The translations under genes were made by a program, and so were the position numbers. 64,000 bases of DNA, taken from Nematopogon swammerdamellus. Its lineage: Eukaryota > Arthropoda > Insecta > Lepidoptera > Adelidae. The stretch lies in NCBI GenBank assembly GCA_946902875.1, contig OX336355.1, positions 11,937,347 through 12,001,346 of the forward strand. The letters run 5' to 3'. Every line of letters starts with the position of its first letter. Positions within the stretch are counted from its first letter, which is position 1. Below are positions 55,208 to 64,000 of the stretch, piece by piece. The notes below the pieces were generated by a model. It was not told the DNA's origin. It searched no databases and was given only the letters and a program-made list of their open reading frames with translations.

Positions 55208-56256
55208 GTTAAGGGGGGGTACTAGGCAAAACATCACATCATATTATCCTAACTATAGCTGGTTGATCTCTGATCAATGATAGACAGTGCATTCAAATCT
55301 CGCGGGTATTAAAATTTTTCCTACCTACCTACCTGTCCTCACAACCAAAATTATTTCCTTTTCACCTACCCGTCGCTGGTGGAAAATTCTATGAGATCTC
55401 CATCAACCGGCGTCTGGGAACGACGAGCCGTGCTCTCACGCGTCGGAAAACGGACAATCAACGAGCTTCTCCAAACCATTTTGAATGCGCCGTGCGTATC
55501 TGTGCGCTCCCGCCGAGCCCAACGTCGCGTTTCGCGAGTTTGCGGTCGAGCGCACCCTTCGCGGCTGTTAGTGCGGTCGCGCCGGAGTCTCCGGCGGGTG
55601 CTGCAGCCCCAACCCGGTGGGAACGGGAGAAGGAGCCGAGCAGGCACGTTTGCGCGCGCCTCCGCGCCGCATCGGGTGAGCCAGCGTCATCCTTTTCTCG
55701 CCCCTTTCCCACCAATAGCCATATTTCAATAGATATAACTATAATTTATATGCTTATAGTTAGGTAAAGATTCAAGGTGTAATGTGTGATAGATTATTAT
55801 AATATAATCTTGTAAATTCTCTGAAAAATAAGTGGGTGAAAAGTGGTAAAAACGTTCGAAAATGCATTTTCTATTTCGTTACAAATACGTCCATACAAAA
55901 AACGCTCGCGCACGGTAACGGCCCAAAATTTAGAATGTTCAAAGATAGTTCAGTGAAAAACCATTTATTCTGTAAGCGTTTGAATTTATTTAGATGATTC
56001 TTAGTCTTATTGACTCTAAGCTCAATGAAGCATTGTTTCATAAGAACAAAAAAAAATAGGCATTTTTGAACGATTTTACCACTTTCCAACCACATATTTT
56101 TTAAGGGAATTTATAAGATTAAATTTAAAATAATGTATTCACATTATTATACCGTTAATCTTTACCTAACTATAGGCATATAAATTATAGTTAAAACACT
56201 TGAAATATGGGTATGGTTAGGGAAATACGAAGTGCTTTTGCCTAGTACCCCCCCCC
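55208..56256. mobile_element. Large inverted-repeat element carrying a GC-rich insert in its left arm
   Basis: The outer ends GGGGGGTACTAGGCAAAA (about 55213) and TTTTGCCTAGTACCCCCC (about 56236) are mirrored. Inner arms at 55722-55885 and 56040-56205 pair through AACTATAATTTATATG, TAGTTAGGTAAAGATT and AAAGTGGTAAAA. The right arm is continuous from outer end to inner arm. In the left arm about 450 bp intervene (55265-55720), mostly GC-rich and open in several frames (117 codons at 55379-55732 +, 93 at 55366-55647 -). No protein family was recognised. Confidence 0.72.
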
Positions 56257-56261
56257 AACCA

Positions 56262-56298
56262 CTGAGTCAGCCATCTATATCGGATCACATAAAAAAAA
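56262..56298 (+). mobile_element. SINE S3 3' tail fragment
   Basis: CTGAGTCAGCCATCTATATC, GGATCACATAAAAAAAA resembles the S3 end GACTCAGCCACCCATACCGG, ATTACATAAAA. Confidence 0.5.
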
Positions 56299-56439
56299 TT
56301 TAAAAGTCGTGTTCATGACTAAACAATCTCGCTAGGCAGTAGGCGAGCTACTACCGCCGGGTTGGTTTGGTTTCGTGAATTTGATTAACGTTCCCCGTGT
56401 GCTTTCGTGTTCGAAAACATATTATATTTTTCGGCCACA

Positions 56440-56562
56440 ATGTATGTTAAGCCTGAATCTGTCCGTGAGAGTTTATTTGGTGAAATCGAAGCAGTACTTT
56501 TGACGCTATCGCAAGTTGTACTGAGCGCGAGAGATGTATTCTATGGCGAGAGCACACCTTGA
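56440..56562 (+). CDS. Small unexplained open frame in the foldback left arm (hypothetical)
   Basis: ATG in good context (CACA before it), 40 codons, beginning MYVKPESVRESLFGEIEAVL and ending with TGA at 56560. Acidic and basic residues are mixed, with a hydrophobic middle (AVLLTLSQVVL). It lies in a left-arm stretch with no counterpart in the right arm. It could be the first exon of a transposon or captured gene, or chance. Function unknown. Confidence 0.2.
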   Translation: MYVKPESVRESLFGEIEAVLLTLSQVVLSARDVFYGESTP

Positions 56563-56740
56563 GAAGATGGTGGTCACGTCATCGGTGGTGGGTTGGTGGT
56601 GGGTCGAGTGCACGGTTTTATGTAGTCGCCGGATGGGTCTTTAAGGCGCGGTAACGTTCACGTTTGTAGGTTGTATGTATAGTTTGGCAGCATGAAGCTG
56701 TCCAAAGTACATACTTTACATCGCCAACTTTCTGGAATGT

Positions 56741-56881
56741 TCAGAACCAGTTCAGTGTAGCCGGCACGATCAAAGGGGGAAGCACTGACATGGCACCTAG
56801 TTCACCCGGTGTTATGGGCTGACATCACGGACGTTGTAGGTGATGTAGGCAACCGTGTCAGTTTCAATAAAGAAAAAAAAA
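56741..56881 (+). mobile_element. SINE S1 3' half inserted in the foldback arm
   Basis: CCAGTTCAGTGTAGCCGGCA to GTGTCAGTTTCAATAAAG and an A tail. GAATG flanks it on both sides. Removal restores the foldback sequence CTGGAATGCCCCCC, as read in the opposite arm at about 58162-58176. Confidence 0.8.
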
Positions 56882-56964
56882 GAATGCCCCCCTTGTTGCG
56901 AAACGGAACACGTTCATCGAATTTACGTCAAAAATATATCGAGAATTTATTTATTTATTTATTT

Positions 56965-57070
56965 ATTTAATATGCTTTATTGTTTAATATAAATTATATA
57001 TAACAAATGGCGGACTTATTGCCTAAGGCAATCTCTGCCGGTCAACCACACTATTACAAAATATTTTATT
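56965..57070 (-). mobile_element. LINE 3' tail (TTTATTG ... GGCGGACTTATTGCC type)
   Basis: ATATGCTTTATTGTTTAATA and AAATGGCGGACTTATTGCCT follow an (ATTT)n run at 56946-56969. Same arrangement as 2283-2440. Confidence 0.45.
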
Positions 57071-57898
57071 GTAGGTATTTAAAGAAACAACACTTAACAT
57101 ATTAATAAATTAATGAAAAAAAAAACAACAAAGATAACTTGAACGCCTAAAATAACACTATAATATTATATACATACATGAACATAGATAAAAAAAAATA
57201 CATATTAATACATACAGACATACTTATATAAGTATATTAAATAATATGAATACTCCATATGTAAAATACTTAAACTACATAAACATACTCATATAAAAAA
57301 AAAATGTAATACACCAATTATTCCTTTGAGAGGTATAGTACCTTTTTAAATGTTAGAATAAAATATGTTACGAAATGAAGGGAACCATGGCACCTAGTTC
57401 ACCCGGTGTTATGGGCTGACATCACGGATGTTGTAGGTGGTGTAACCAAAAAAAAAAACAATTATAATAATTCTGTATAAAATTAATGAACATTTAAATA
57501 CAGTGTTCTTTCAAAACGCAACGCACTACGCTAACAATAGACTCGTCATAACATGCTCGGGAATGAAGCTTCGACCTTCATAACTCAAAACGTACCCTTA
57601 ACTCTCTCCGCGAGACGTTCCCGATACAGGCTCGATCAACATTCAAGTAAGTATCGATGTTTTTAAGAGTCAATAGTTGTGTTGTATAATATTTGCCATA
57701 GATTTATGCCATAGAATAGATAAGTAGGAATTACGTTAGGTGTCTATAGGTATTTATTTGTTTGTATAGTTTTCTAGGATCAGACTTGACTAAGAGTGAG
57801 GTAACCTAATCGACCTTTGAATTTTTAATTTCCGTTTTTGAGTTACGGAAACTAAAAATTCACTAAGCCAAAAGAGGTGAAAATTAAACTTAACTCTC
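57071..57898. mobile_element. Foldback interior: AT-rich DNA with an S1 end at 57366-57455
   Basis: ACGAAATGAAGGGAACCATG, GCACCTAGTTCACCCGGTGT, TATGGGCTGACATCACGGAT and an A run are an S1 3' end (+). Nothing else recognised. Confidence 0.6.
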
Positions 57899-58434
57899 AC
57901 TCCGTGCGCCCTTTAAAGGGCACAATCTTTTGAACCCTAATAAATACCTGGTTGAAATTTTCACATACTGTGTAGTCTTATTGTGGGTATATACAAACAA
58001 ATAACAAAAAAGACAAAAAGCAAAAAAAATATGAAGGGACGTGTTTTTTCGACGTTTTCTTCTTTATCTCTATCAAAAACTGCAATACATAAAAGCGTCA
58101 AACTTGGTGTGATTGTGACGTGAATTAGATGAACGTCTTACCATGGGTGTTAGGCTTCGCAACAAGGGGGGCATTCCAGAAAGTTGGCGACGTTAAGTAT
58201 GTACTTTCGACGGCTTCATGCTGCCAAACTATACAACCTACAAACGTGAACGCTACCACGCCTTAAAAAGACCCATCCGGCGACTACACAAAACCATGCA
58301 CTACATAATATATAATTCTTATAATATAAAATCTTTAATGTACAATAATTCTTCAAACATGAAAGCACACGGAGAACGGGCATCGAATTCACGAAAGCAA
58401 ACTAATTCGGCGGTAGTAGCTCGCCTACGAGATT

Positions 58435-58872
58435 TTGTATTTTTCAATTTGGTTATTTTAATAAAACTAAAGTTGAAAGTAAAAATTAGACATTTATTAT
58501 AAAACATTGCACCCTCAGGTAATACGAAGTGCACGTGTAAATACTTACTTACCAGCAGCAGACGATGGGCAAGTTAACATGCCGTACACGTTTATTTGCA
58601 ACGCATTCCTCAGTTCCTCACCCGAGCTCAACTAACTAGAACTAGAAACGAGTCTGAATATAAATAACTAATTTATGTTATCATCGGAATACACATCAAT
58701 GAATTATTGAAAGCATTGAAATTTCTCAAACAAGTAATAATTACTTGAGGGCGTGTAGTAACGCATGGTACGGTAAAATAAATGTAGTAAGTACTCACTT
58801 TCTAGAAATGAGAAATATTTTTAAATTTTTAATTATACCGTTGCCAATTTATGTATTTCATACATACATACA
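58435..58872. other. Intron sequence without recognised elements
   Basis: AT-rich, no repeat copy found. Confidence 0.4.
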
Positions 58873-59001
58873 AGCAACAGTCCGCAAATCTGCTCACATG
58901 GCACCTAACTGAGCGTGGTTTCGCGAGGAGAGGTGTTTTTGGCTCTGTCGACTGCACCATTGGTCTCTAGGCACAGCCACCCATGTTTTTTTACATAAAA
59001 A
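58873..59001 (+). mobile_element. LINE-1a 3' tail
   Basis: AGCAACAGTCCGCAAATCTG, GCACCTAACTGAGCGTGGTT, TCGCGAGGAGAGGTG, GCTCTGTCGACTGCACCATT, CACAGCCACCCATG, TTACATAAAAA: a close match to the reverse of 5171-5290. Confidence 0.82.
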
Positions 59002-59558
59002 CAAAATAAAAAATCTCCCCAAATCGTATCTTTATGAAAAGTCGCTTTATTTATTAGGAACTGTGACACAGTTCCAAAAATCTACAAGCAAGGTTAAAAT
59101 TTCACGGGAGCAAGCAAGAAAGCGACATGCCAATTTTTCCAGTTGGAGTAGGATGAATAGCACTGAAATTTGATGTGTAAGGGAAAATTTGCTTTTTATT
59201 TTTTTATTGCAAAACTACGAAAAAAAAAAACGCAATAACTCCCAAAATACCGCTACTCTAACATCAACCATTTTCATAATATGTGTTCAAGTACATAACA
59301 ACAAAACAACACAACATTCCGGCATTATTAAATAAAACGATCAAACAACAGTGCCGTCGCATGAATCACGCCCAAGGGAGCGCTGAGTTGCAGTAGTTTC
59401 TGAGAATACGCTCGGCGGCGCCTCTGTCCAATGTATGTAAGAGTTTGAAGAACGCGCCTCGTTGTACACAAGAGTTTTATCTGTAGTTTTATTGGCCTGA
59501 GACTGGTCAATGGTCATATGTGCTTGAAAGTCATTATACCTAGTAACTTTTAGTAATT
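59002..59558. other. Intron sequence without recognised elements
   Basis: A 60-codon reverse frame (59328-59510) has no domain. No repeat copy found. Confidence 0.4.
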
Positions 59559-59769
59559 GTCAGCCTCGGTAGCTCGCGGTAAGGTCGGCCGACTGTCGGT
59601 GGTGATCATAGCACACCTGGGCGCGGTCAGTACTTGGATGGGTGACAGTAGTTGGAGGCTGACCGTGGTTCGTATTCCACGTAAAACTGTGTTATGGGCT
59701 GATATCATGGATGTAGTAGGCGTTGTAGCCAACAGTGTCAGATTCCTTAAAAAAAAAATATAAAAAAAA
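59559..59769 (+). mobile_element. SINE S1 (B-C type) with best-preserved 5S-like core
   Basis: Begins exactly at GTCAGCCTCGGTAGCTC. 59619-59646 contains GCGCGGTCAGTACTTGGATG followed by GGTGAC, a stretch I know from the 5S rRNA internal control region. GAGGCTGAC at 59655-59663 closes the stem with the first nine bases. Then GTGGTTCGTATTCCACG (B-box-like), a shortened body C and an A-rich tail. TAATT(G) flanks it (59554-59559 and 59770-59775), so this 5' end is a genuine insertion boundary. Confidence 0.85.
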
Positions 59770-59924
59770 TAATTGATTTCGTTTTTCCAAAAATATATTG
59801 TTTGTCTATTTTAAGTATTACTCGTATCATTAAGTTGGTAGGTTTATTTTATAAATATCTATTTTATATATTTATATTCCTCCTTCCTTTCACTTGAACC
59901 AAACTTCTTTCTTTGAGGTCACTT

Positions 59925-59993
59925 GTAGTAATAAGTCCGCCTTTGCACACTCTTGTATTTTCTTTTGTTTCTTTCATGTAGAGTTTTTCTGAT
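59925..59993 (+). mobile_element. LINE 3' tail scrap
   Basis: GTAATAAGTCCGCCTTTGCA and TTTCTTTCATGTAGAG mirror the reverse-strand sequence at 2340-2420. Confidence 0.45.
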
Positions 59994-60002
59994 AGTTGTG
60001 TG

Positions 60003-60483
60003 ACGAGTGGCTCGGGATCAATATCTGATTACTCTCACTTTTTTTTTCTTATTTTTATTTTATTTTCGGAAATATTCGGAAATATACAAACTGTTTTGGT
60101 GGTTTAAAAAAAAATAACCAGGGTTAATCTTCTTTATATTAACTCTAACCTAATGTTGAGGCGGTGCAAGTCGTTTTTGTTACAAGTTTGTATTTCCGAA
60201 AATAATTCTTAGGTGGTTATAAAAAAAACTAAACATCCTAAAACAATTTAAACACCGTAACATTGCTTAAAAAAGAAAAAAAAAAAACAGAAAAAAAAAC
60301 AAAAAGATTTGGTGGGATTCGAACGAACTCATGGTCATAAAACTACTAGTCCTAGACCCTCACCCCTGAGCCACGAACTCACATAAGCGAACAAACGAAT
60401 ATCGAATTCCCTTGATTCGGTTTCGGCTTTATGACGTCACAGCTGTCGCGAGAGTAATCAGATATTGATCCCGAGCCACTCGT
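60003..60483. mobile_element. Inverted-repeat DNA element with 8-bp target duplication
   Basis: 34-bp perfect terminal inverted repeats (ACGAGTGGCTCGGGATCAAT...) at 60003-60036 and 60450-60483. GTTGTGTG occurs directly outside both ends (59995-60002 and 60484-60491). Eight-bp duplications are typical of hAT and P superfamilies. The termini do not tell which. No transposase is present; the interior is A/T-rich and contains a tRNA-like stretch. Confidence 0.92.
60311..60384 (-). other. tRNA-like sequence inside the 8-bp-TSD element
   Basis: The reverse strand reads GTGGCTCAGGGGTGAGGGTC ... GAGTTCGTTCGAATCCCACC. GGCTCAGGGGT fits an A box and GTTCGAATCC fits a B box at a tRNA-like distance, and TTTTTGTTTTTTTT follows as a possible Pol III stop. 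No 5' acceptor strand pairs with CCCACC, so this is not a functional tRNA. It is a relic or a SINE-like head. Confidence 0.5.
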
Positions 60484-60491
60484 GTTGTGTG

Positions 60492-61582
60492 CAATAAAAA
60501 TTATATTCTGTTTTATTATACAAATTTTAATGAAAGACGTTTAGACTTTTTTACAAAGATTTTTGTTTTCGAAGCATCAACGTTTGACAATCCAGTGAAG
60601 AAGCATTTGCAGACTTAATTTACCTTCTAGAACTCTAAACTTACACATCAAAGATTTCAAAGTACTCACACCATTGACAAAACCTTAGAATTTAGAATCT
60701 TGCCAATTTCAAAAATAGAACGATAAATTCCAGAAAAACTTCAAATTCTCAAGCTCAGCAAGACTACACACCGAGTGCCACCGGCCGCCACCGGTAAGAC
60801 AACTGCGAACAATGGTGCTAAATAATTAGACAGCCTAGTAATAAAGAACCATCACGTCGGTGGTAGTGGACTCGGTAGATAGTGGGCTAAGATACTTTAC
60901 TCACTGCTACTGTCAGGCGGCACACAGCCAATCGTGGAGTGGACTTAGCACGACATAAGTGATTTTATGTTAGCGTTAAAAACTCGAAATAATATGCCCG
61001 GAGCTCTGATTGCAAAGGCTCTGAATTTAGGAGATTTTTTGTATATAACGTGTAGCAATAAATACATTTTCCTTCATTGGTAAGTATATACACAGGCGGA
61101 GATATAGAATTTCGCATAATACGGCTGTAATTTATGTTTGATTTGACGTATTTTACAGAAAAATTGTTAAAAAACAAATTATTATAAAATGTCTGTTCGC
61201 TATTCATATTGGTAATACTTGCATTAATTTATCTTAAAAACGATTATTAAACACAAACACACAAATTAGTGCGGGGAATTAAAAATAACATAACGTGAAC
61301 TAATTTAGTATCTATCTACCTACATAATTATTATGGTAAATCTCTTTTTACAGTCGGTTTTCGCAAATGTTGTGATAAATTTCTCGCCGTCAATAGGAAT
61401 ATGCCCATGAGTGTATTCATAAAAGTAAGACTGAGGAGACGATTTTCGGTCACAGTTGCTCTTAAATAGTATTACGACGAGAATTAGTACCTCTCAGAAA
61501 ATGCATTTGTCACCGAAAGCATTTCTATTAAAAATATTGAAATTGGTCAAAATTAAGAACCTACTTCGGTTTTGCTTGAATC
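60492..61582. other. Intron sequence without recognised elements
   Basis: Open frames of 80-91 codons (60965-61207 -, 61456-61731 +) have no domain that I recognise. Confidence 0.4.
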
Positions 61583-61617
61583 GGGGGAGAGGGGCAATTG
61601 CAAACATTGCCTCTCCC
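61583..61617. repeat. GC-rich imperfect hairpin beside the LINE poly-A end
   Basis: GGGGAGAGGGGCAAT and ATTGCCTCTCCCC are inverted with a 2-base bulge around a 6-base loop, immediately 5' (+) of the T run of the LINE-1b tail. Confidence 0.65.
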
Positions 61618-62636
61618 CTTTTTTTTTTTTTTTATTGTTTCCGAACCAGCTGGCTGTGTCCGAGGTCGAAGCCTCAGGCGCAGCCAATATCACCCCCGAG
61701 GAGGTGCCAGTCCGGCTTGGAGGTGGACTAATGTCGCTGGGGAAAGGCTATTTACCCGCGATTTGAAGATCCGTGGATTGTAGGAGTGGGGAAAGATATT
61801 CCCCGGAAGCCCGTTCCACACCTTTGCAGTGCGGCACAAGAACGATTTAGAGAATCGTGCCGTTCGAAGTACTCGTCTGTCCACTACAAAGGGGTGTTCC
61901 GCGAGAGTATGGCGGGTTTGGCGAAGGCGAACAGGAGGAGGAGGGATAAGGGAAGCAATTTCGTCAGAGCAGCGGCCATAGTAGTACCGATAAAACAGGC
62001 TCAATGACCCAACGATACGTCTGTGTTTTAGAGGTTGAAGGTCCTTTGTGAGTACAGAGTCGCCAATGAGGCGAATGGCTCGTCGTTGGATAGAATCCAA
62101 GGCTGAAAGAAGGTACTCAGGGGAACCCTCCCAAAGATGACTGCAATATTCCATCACCGGTCTTACTTGTGCTTTATAGAGTGTAAGCAATTGGACCGGT
62201 GTGAAAAATCGCCGACATCGGTAGAGTATCCCTAATTTTCGAGATGCTAGTTTCGCCTTGGATTCTATGAACGATCGAAATCCAAGGTCCTTGGACACCT
62301 CTATACCCAGGACGCCCAGACTACCATCATTGGGGACTTGGCTGCCCTGGAAAGTTGCTTGGAGTGGAAACGGATCAGCCTTAGTAGAGAAGGCACAGGC
62401 TTGCGTCTTAGCTACGTTGAAGTTGACCAAGTTCTCCTTCCCCCATGAGGATACTTTATCGAGAACCAGGTCAACCCGAGCAACAGTTTCGCGTCTCGCG
62501 TTTGCTGCTGACGCCTCTCTACCCTTCCAGTCTTTGATGAACCCTTCGTGCACCGTGCTGTCGTCCTCGTAGCAATGTATTTCGCCGAGCGAGAGCATGT
62601 CGTTAATAAATAATAGAAACAGCGTAGGCGATATAT
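61618..62636 (-). pseudogene. LINE-1b (jockey/CR1-like non-LTR retrotransposon), 5'-truncated, about 310 codons open
   Basis: On the reverse strand the frame opens with DISPTLFLLFINDMLSLGEI, then the catalytic box region CYEDDSTVHEG (normally YADD), then VSSWGKENLVNFNVAKTQAC and LGVLGIEVSKDLGFRSFI. Next come SRKLGILYRCRRFFTPVQLL, TLYKAQVRPVMEYCSHLWEG, LDSIQRRAIRLIGDS, SLSLFYRYYYGRCSDEIASL, SKSFLCRTAKVWNGLPGNIF and the stop near 61690. It therefore covers the reverse transcriptase from about palm motif B/C to the C-terminus. Endonuclease and fingers are missing. A 3' tail and poly-A follow (T's at 61618-61634). Upstream of about 62636 unrelated sequence begins, which is the usual 5' truncation. 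The long intact frame suggests a fairly recent insertion, but this copy cannot move itself. Confidence 0.88.
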
Positions 62637-62687
62637 CCTGTATCCTGATCTGTAACTACACAATTTTCGTACATGCGAAACAAGGCA

Positions 62688-62775
62688 TGGCGCCTAGTTC
62701 ACCAAGATGTTACGTGCTCACATCACGGATGTTGTACGTGATGTATCAAACCGTGTCAGTTTCCATAAAAAATAA
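62688..62775 (+). mobile_element. SINE S1 3' end
   Basis: GGCGCCTAGTTCACCAAGAT, CTCACATCACGGATGTTGTA, AACCGTGTCAGTTTCCATAA, AAAA. It lies next to the truncated LINE-1b. Confidence 0.72.
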
Positions 62776-62966
62776 AACATACATTCATACATACACACAA
62801 ACAGACGGCAGGCGATGAATCTTATAATATTATACACCTATATCTTATAATACGAATCGAAGGTTTTTTTCTTTTTTAGAGCAAGCAAGCTTTGTGTTGG
62901 TGTCAATTATTTACACGTCAACCACGAAATTTTTCATGTATTAAAATTCAAATGATATGTTTGTAA

Positions 62967-63109
62967 TGCCGGCACTACACTTGGCTTAGCGTATTCGGGA
63001 TTGTTGCAAACATTTTAGTGTTATCTCGCTCTAAACATGCCATTAAAGGGAGACGAAACGGAAATTTTTGCCAATATTTGTGTGCATACAGCCAAGTGAA
63101 GTGCCGGCA
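62967..63109. mobile_element. 143-bp MITE with TAA target duplication (PIF/Harbinger-like)
   Basis: TGCCGGCACTACACTTGGCT and GCCAAGTGAAGTGCCGGCA are inverted with one mismatch over 19 bp. TAA flanks both sides (62964-62966 and 63110-63112). Size, TIR and 3-bp TWA duplication are like the TTA element at 21070-21214. Confidence 0.85.
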
Positions 63110-63112
63110 TAA

Positions 63113-63570
63113 GCTAACAAGACATTAGACATTTAATTAACTAAACATAACCATAAAAAAAAATTAAGAAAGAACAAAAAGTAAAAATATATATCTAGAA
63201 ATAACCTGATAGTTCACAAAATAAGGCGCGGCTCTAATCTCTTAAAATTGATGCTAAATTGAAGCTTCATGTTCTTTGCTACACGTTCGACTCCACAGTT
63301 TCCGCACTGCTGACTGGGCGAGATAAGAAAGCGTCGCGAGATAACACTCCGGCGCAGCAATACTTATCCAATTAAGTGACGCCATCTTCACATTATATTT
63401 GATCAACATTATATATGTACCTACGAGTATCTCTACAATATAAAATATATTATACGGGGACCTTGCAGCTAGCTTTGTAGGTTCAAATCTACAGCTACAG
63501 CAGTATTTAAATTTTGCAATGAACTGACCACTTCACTATAATCTTGTAAATCTTATAACAGATTTTTTTT
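63113..63570. other. Intron sequence without recognised elements
   Basis: AT-rich, no supported feature. Confidence 0.4.
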
Positions 63571-63722
63571 TGTTACTGAAAGCGCGTCATGTGGCTCCGA
63601 GCCACCCAAAAGGTGTCTAACGACGCCCATGGATATTCAGTCGTATGCGGGGGTTGCGAATGCCCCGCCGGCCTGACAGGTATTCACGTACATCTTGAAG
63701 GACCCGACACTGCACATGGGGG
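63571..63722 (-). mobile_element. LINE-2 3' tail
   Basis: The forward strand reads CTGAAAGCGCGTCATGTGGC, CCACCCAAAAGGTGTCTAAC, CCGCCGGCCTGACAGGTATT and TTGAAGGACCCGACACTGCA, parallel to 49850-50004. Confidence 0.78.
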
Positions 63723-64000
63723 AAATATATACATACATGCACAAAGTCACAATCGTTTTCCAATAGGATATGCAGAGACAACGGACAAAGATATTTATAG
63801 ATAGAATGTGATTGGAAGTTTTTGGGATGCTGTCAACCTTATGAAAACCACGTTTTGTCAATACAATGTCTTGCACACATTCTATTCATGGTATTTTCGT
63901 TACCGGTTATTTTAATTTCTACATAGATTTGGTTTTCAGCCTTGTTATTGGTTATAATTTAATTTTTATTTTCAATTTGTTTCAGGTAATTGGAGGCAGT
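63723..64000. other. Window end, nothing recognised
   Basis: ATTTTTATTTTCAATTTGTTTCAG|GTAATTGG at about 63985 looks like a splice acceptor, but the following bases do not match the expected spineless second coding exon. Confidence 0.35.

Larger units (their letters stand above)
56325..58434. mobile_element. 2.1-kb foldback element with long imperfect inverted arms
   Basis: The left arm (from AATCTCGCTAGGCAGTAGGC) and right arm (ending GCTCGCCTACGAGATT) pair in blocks. About 56343-56425 pairs with 58355-58434. About 56607-56740 pairs with 58163-58290 at roughly 90 percent (GTAGTCGCCGGATGGGTCTT, CACGTTTGTAGGTTGTAT, GTTTGGCAGCATGAAGC). 56883-56930 pairs with about 58105-58165. The interior holds later insertions. 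No transposase was recognised. A 40-codon ATG frame sits in an arm segment absent from the other arm. Confidence 0.8.
23349..64000 (+). other. Inferred first intron of spineless (3' end outside window)
   Basis: The donor at 23349 (AAAAG|GTCAGT) has no matching bHLH exon in the remaining 40 kb. A CAG|GTAATTGG junction near the window end (about 63986) does not begin with spineless sequence. Long first introns are usual for developmental transcription-factor genes. All repeats listed after this point lie in this inferred intron. Confidence 0.6.

Noticed and set aside
55366..55735. Overlapping 93-117-codon frames on both strands as a gene
   Set aside because: GC-rich composition keeps several frames open at once; no domain or splice support. 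Kept only as an insert in an inverted-repeat element.
60311..60384. Functional tRNA gene on the reverse strand
   Set aside because: A- and B-box matches are present but no acceptor stem forms; treated as tRNA-like relic.
63985..64000. Splice acceptor at window end as spineless exon 2
   Set aside because: The bases after CAG encode nothing like the expected LKPPPK/KSNPSKRHR sequence.
1..64000. CRISPR arrays, operons, bacterial promoters or terminators
   Set aside because: The window is eukaryotic; repeats are transposons or satellites, and no direct-repeat/spacer pattern was seen.

Overview
This is about 64 kb of AT-rich, animal nuclear DNA, almost certainly from a moth or butterfly (Lepidoptera). 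It has no bacterial-style gene packing, and nearly every long open frame lies in a dead transposon or in low-complexity DNA. The repeats are of types I know from lepidopteran genomes: Helitron-like ends of the form GCGAAGCCGCGGGCAAAAGCTAG, SINEs with a CGTCACGCCTGTTTCCC motif, LINE tails ending CAGCCACCCAT...TTACATAAAA, and many small inverted-repeat elements.

One host gene can be recognised. At 23293-23348 (+) lies a short first coding exon encoding MSQLGTVYATKRRRRNGK plus two thirds of a serine/arginine codon, followed at once by a splice donor. This is the N-terminus of Spineless, the insect aryl hydrocarbon receptor homologue (bHLH-PAS factor, gene ss). The bHLH exon is not in the window. 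If the gene is intact, 23349 to the end (over 40 kb) is first intron, and 1 to about 21.4 kb is upstream flank. A GC-rich, CCAAT-bearing segment at about 21.38-21.74 kb is the best promoter candidate. Several GC-rich islands in the AT-rich intron (about 28.9, 44.75, 46.5 and 54.6 kb) are candidate enhancers or alternative promoters.

Most of the rest is transposon debris. (1) Truncated 3' ends of two jockey/CR1-like LINE families, the longest a roughly 1 kb remnant at 61618-62636 (-), plus scraps of other LINEs and one mariner-like transposase fragment. (2) A modular SINE family, called S1 here. Its 5' head looks like a tRNA/5S rRNA hybrid: a tRNA-type A box, a 5S internal-control-region match and a tRNA-type B box, with the 5S-like part closed by a conserved 9-bp stem. 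A separate module (A) occurs in front of S1 and also begins another repeat, S2. (3) A tRNA-derived SINE (S3) whose last ~45 bp match the 3' tail of one LINE family, suggesting a SINE/LINE partnership. (4) At least a dozen inverted-repeat elements (MITEs or foldbacks), several with clear target-site duplications (TTA, TAA, and an 8-bp GTTGTGTG). These include a 104-bp near-perfect hairpin at 45.3 kb and a 2.1-kb foldback at 56.3-58.4 kb. (5) Minisatellites at 29.2-29.6 and 38.6-38.9 kb.

Repeats are nested in several places (9.3-10.4, 28.4, 53.6-54.1 and 56.3-58.4 kb), which gives a relative order of insertion. All repeat family names (S1-S4, R5, R6, LINE-1a/1b/2) are local labels for this window. 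Database names were not checked.
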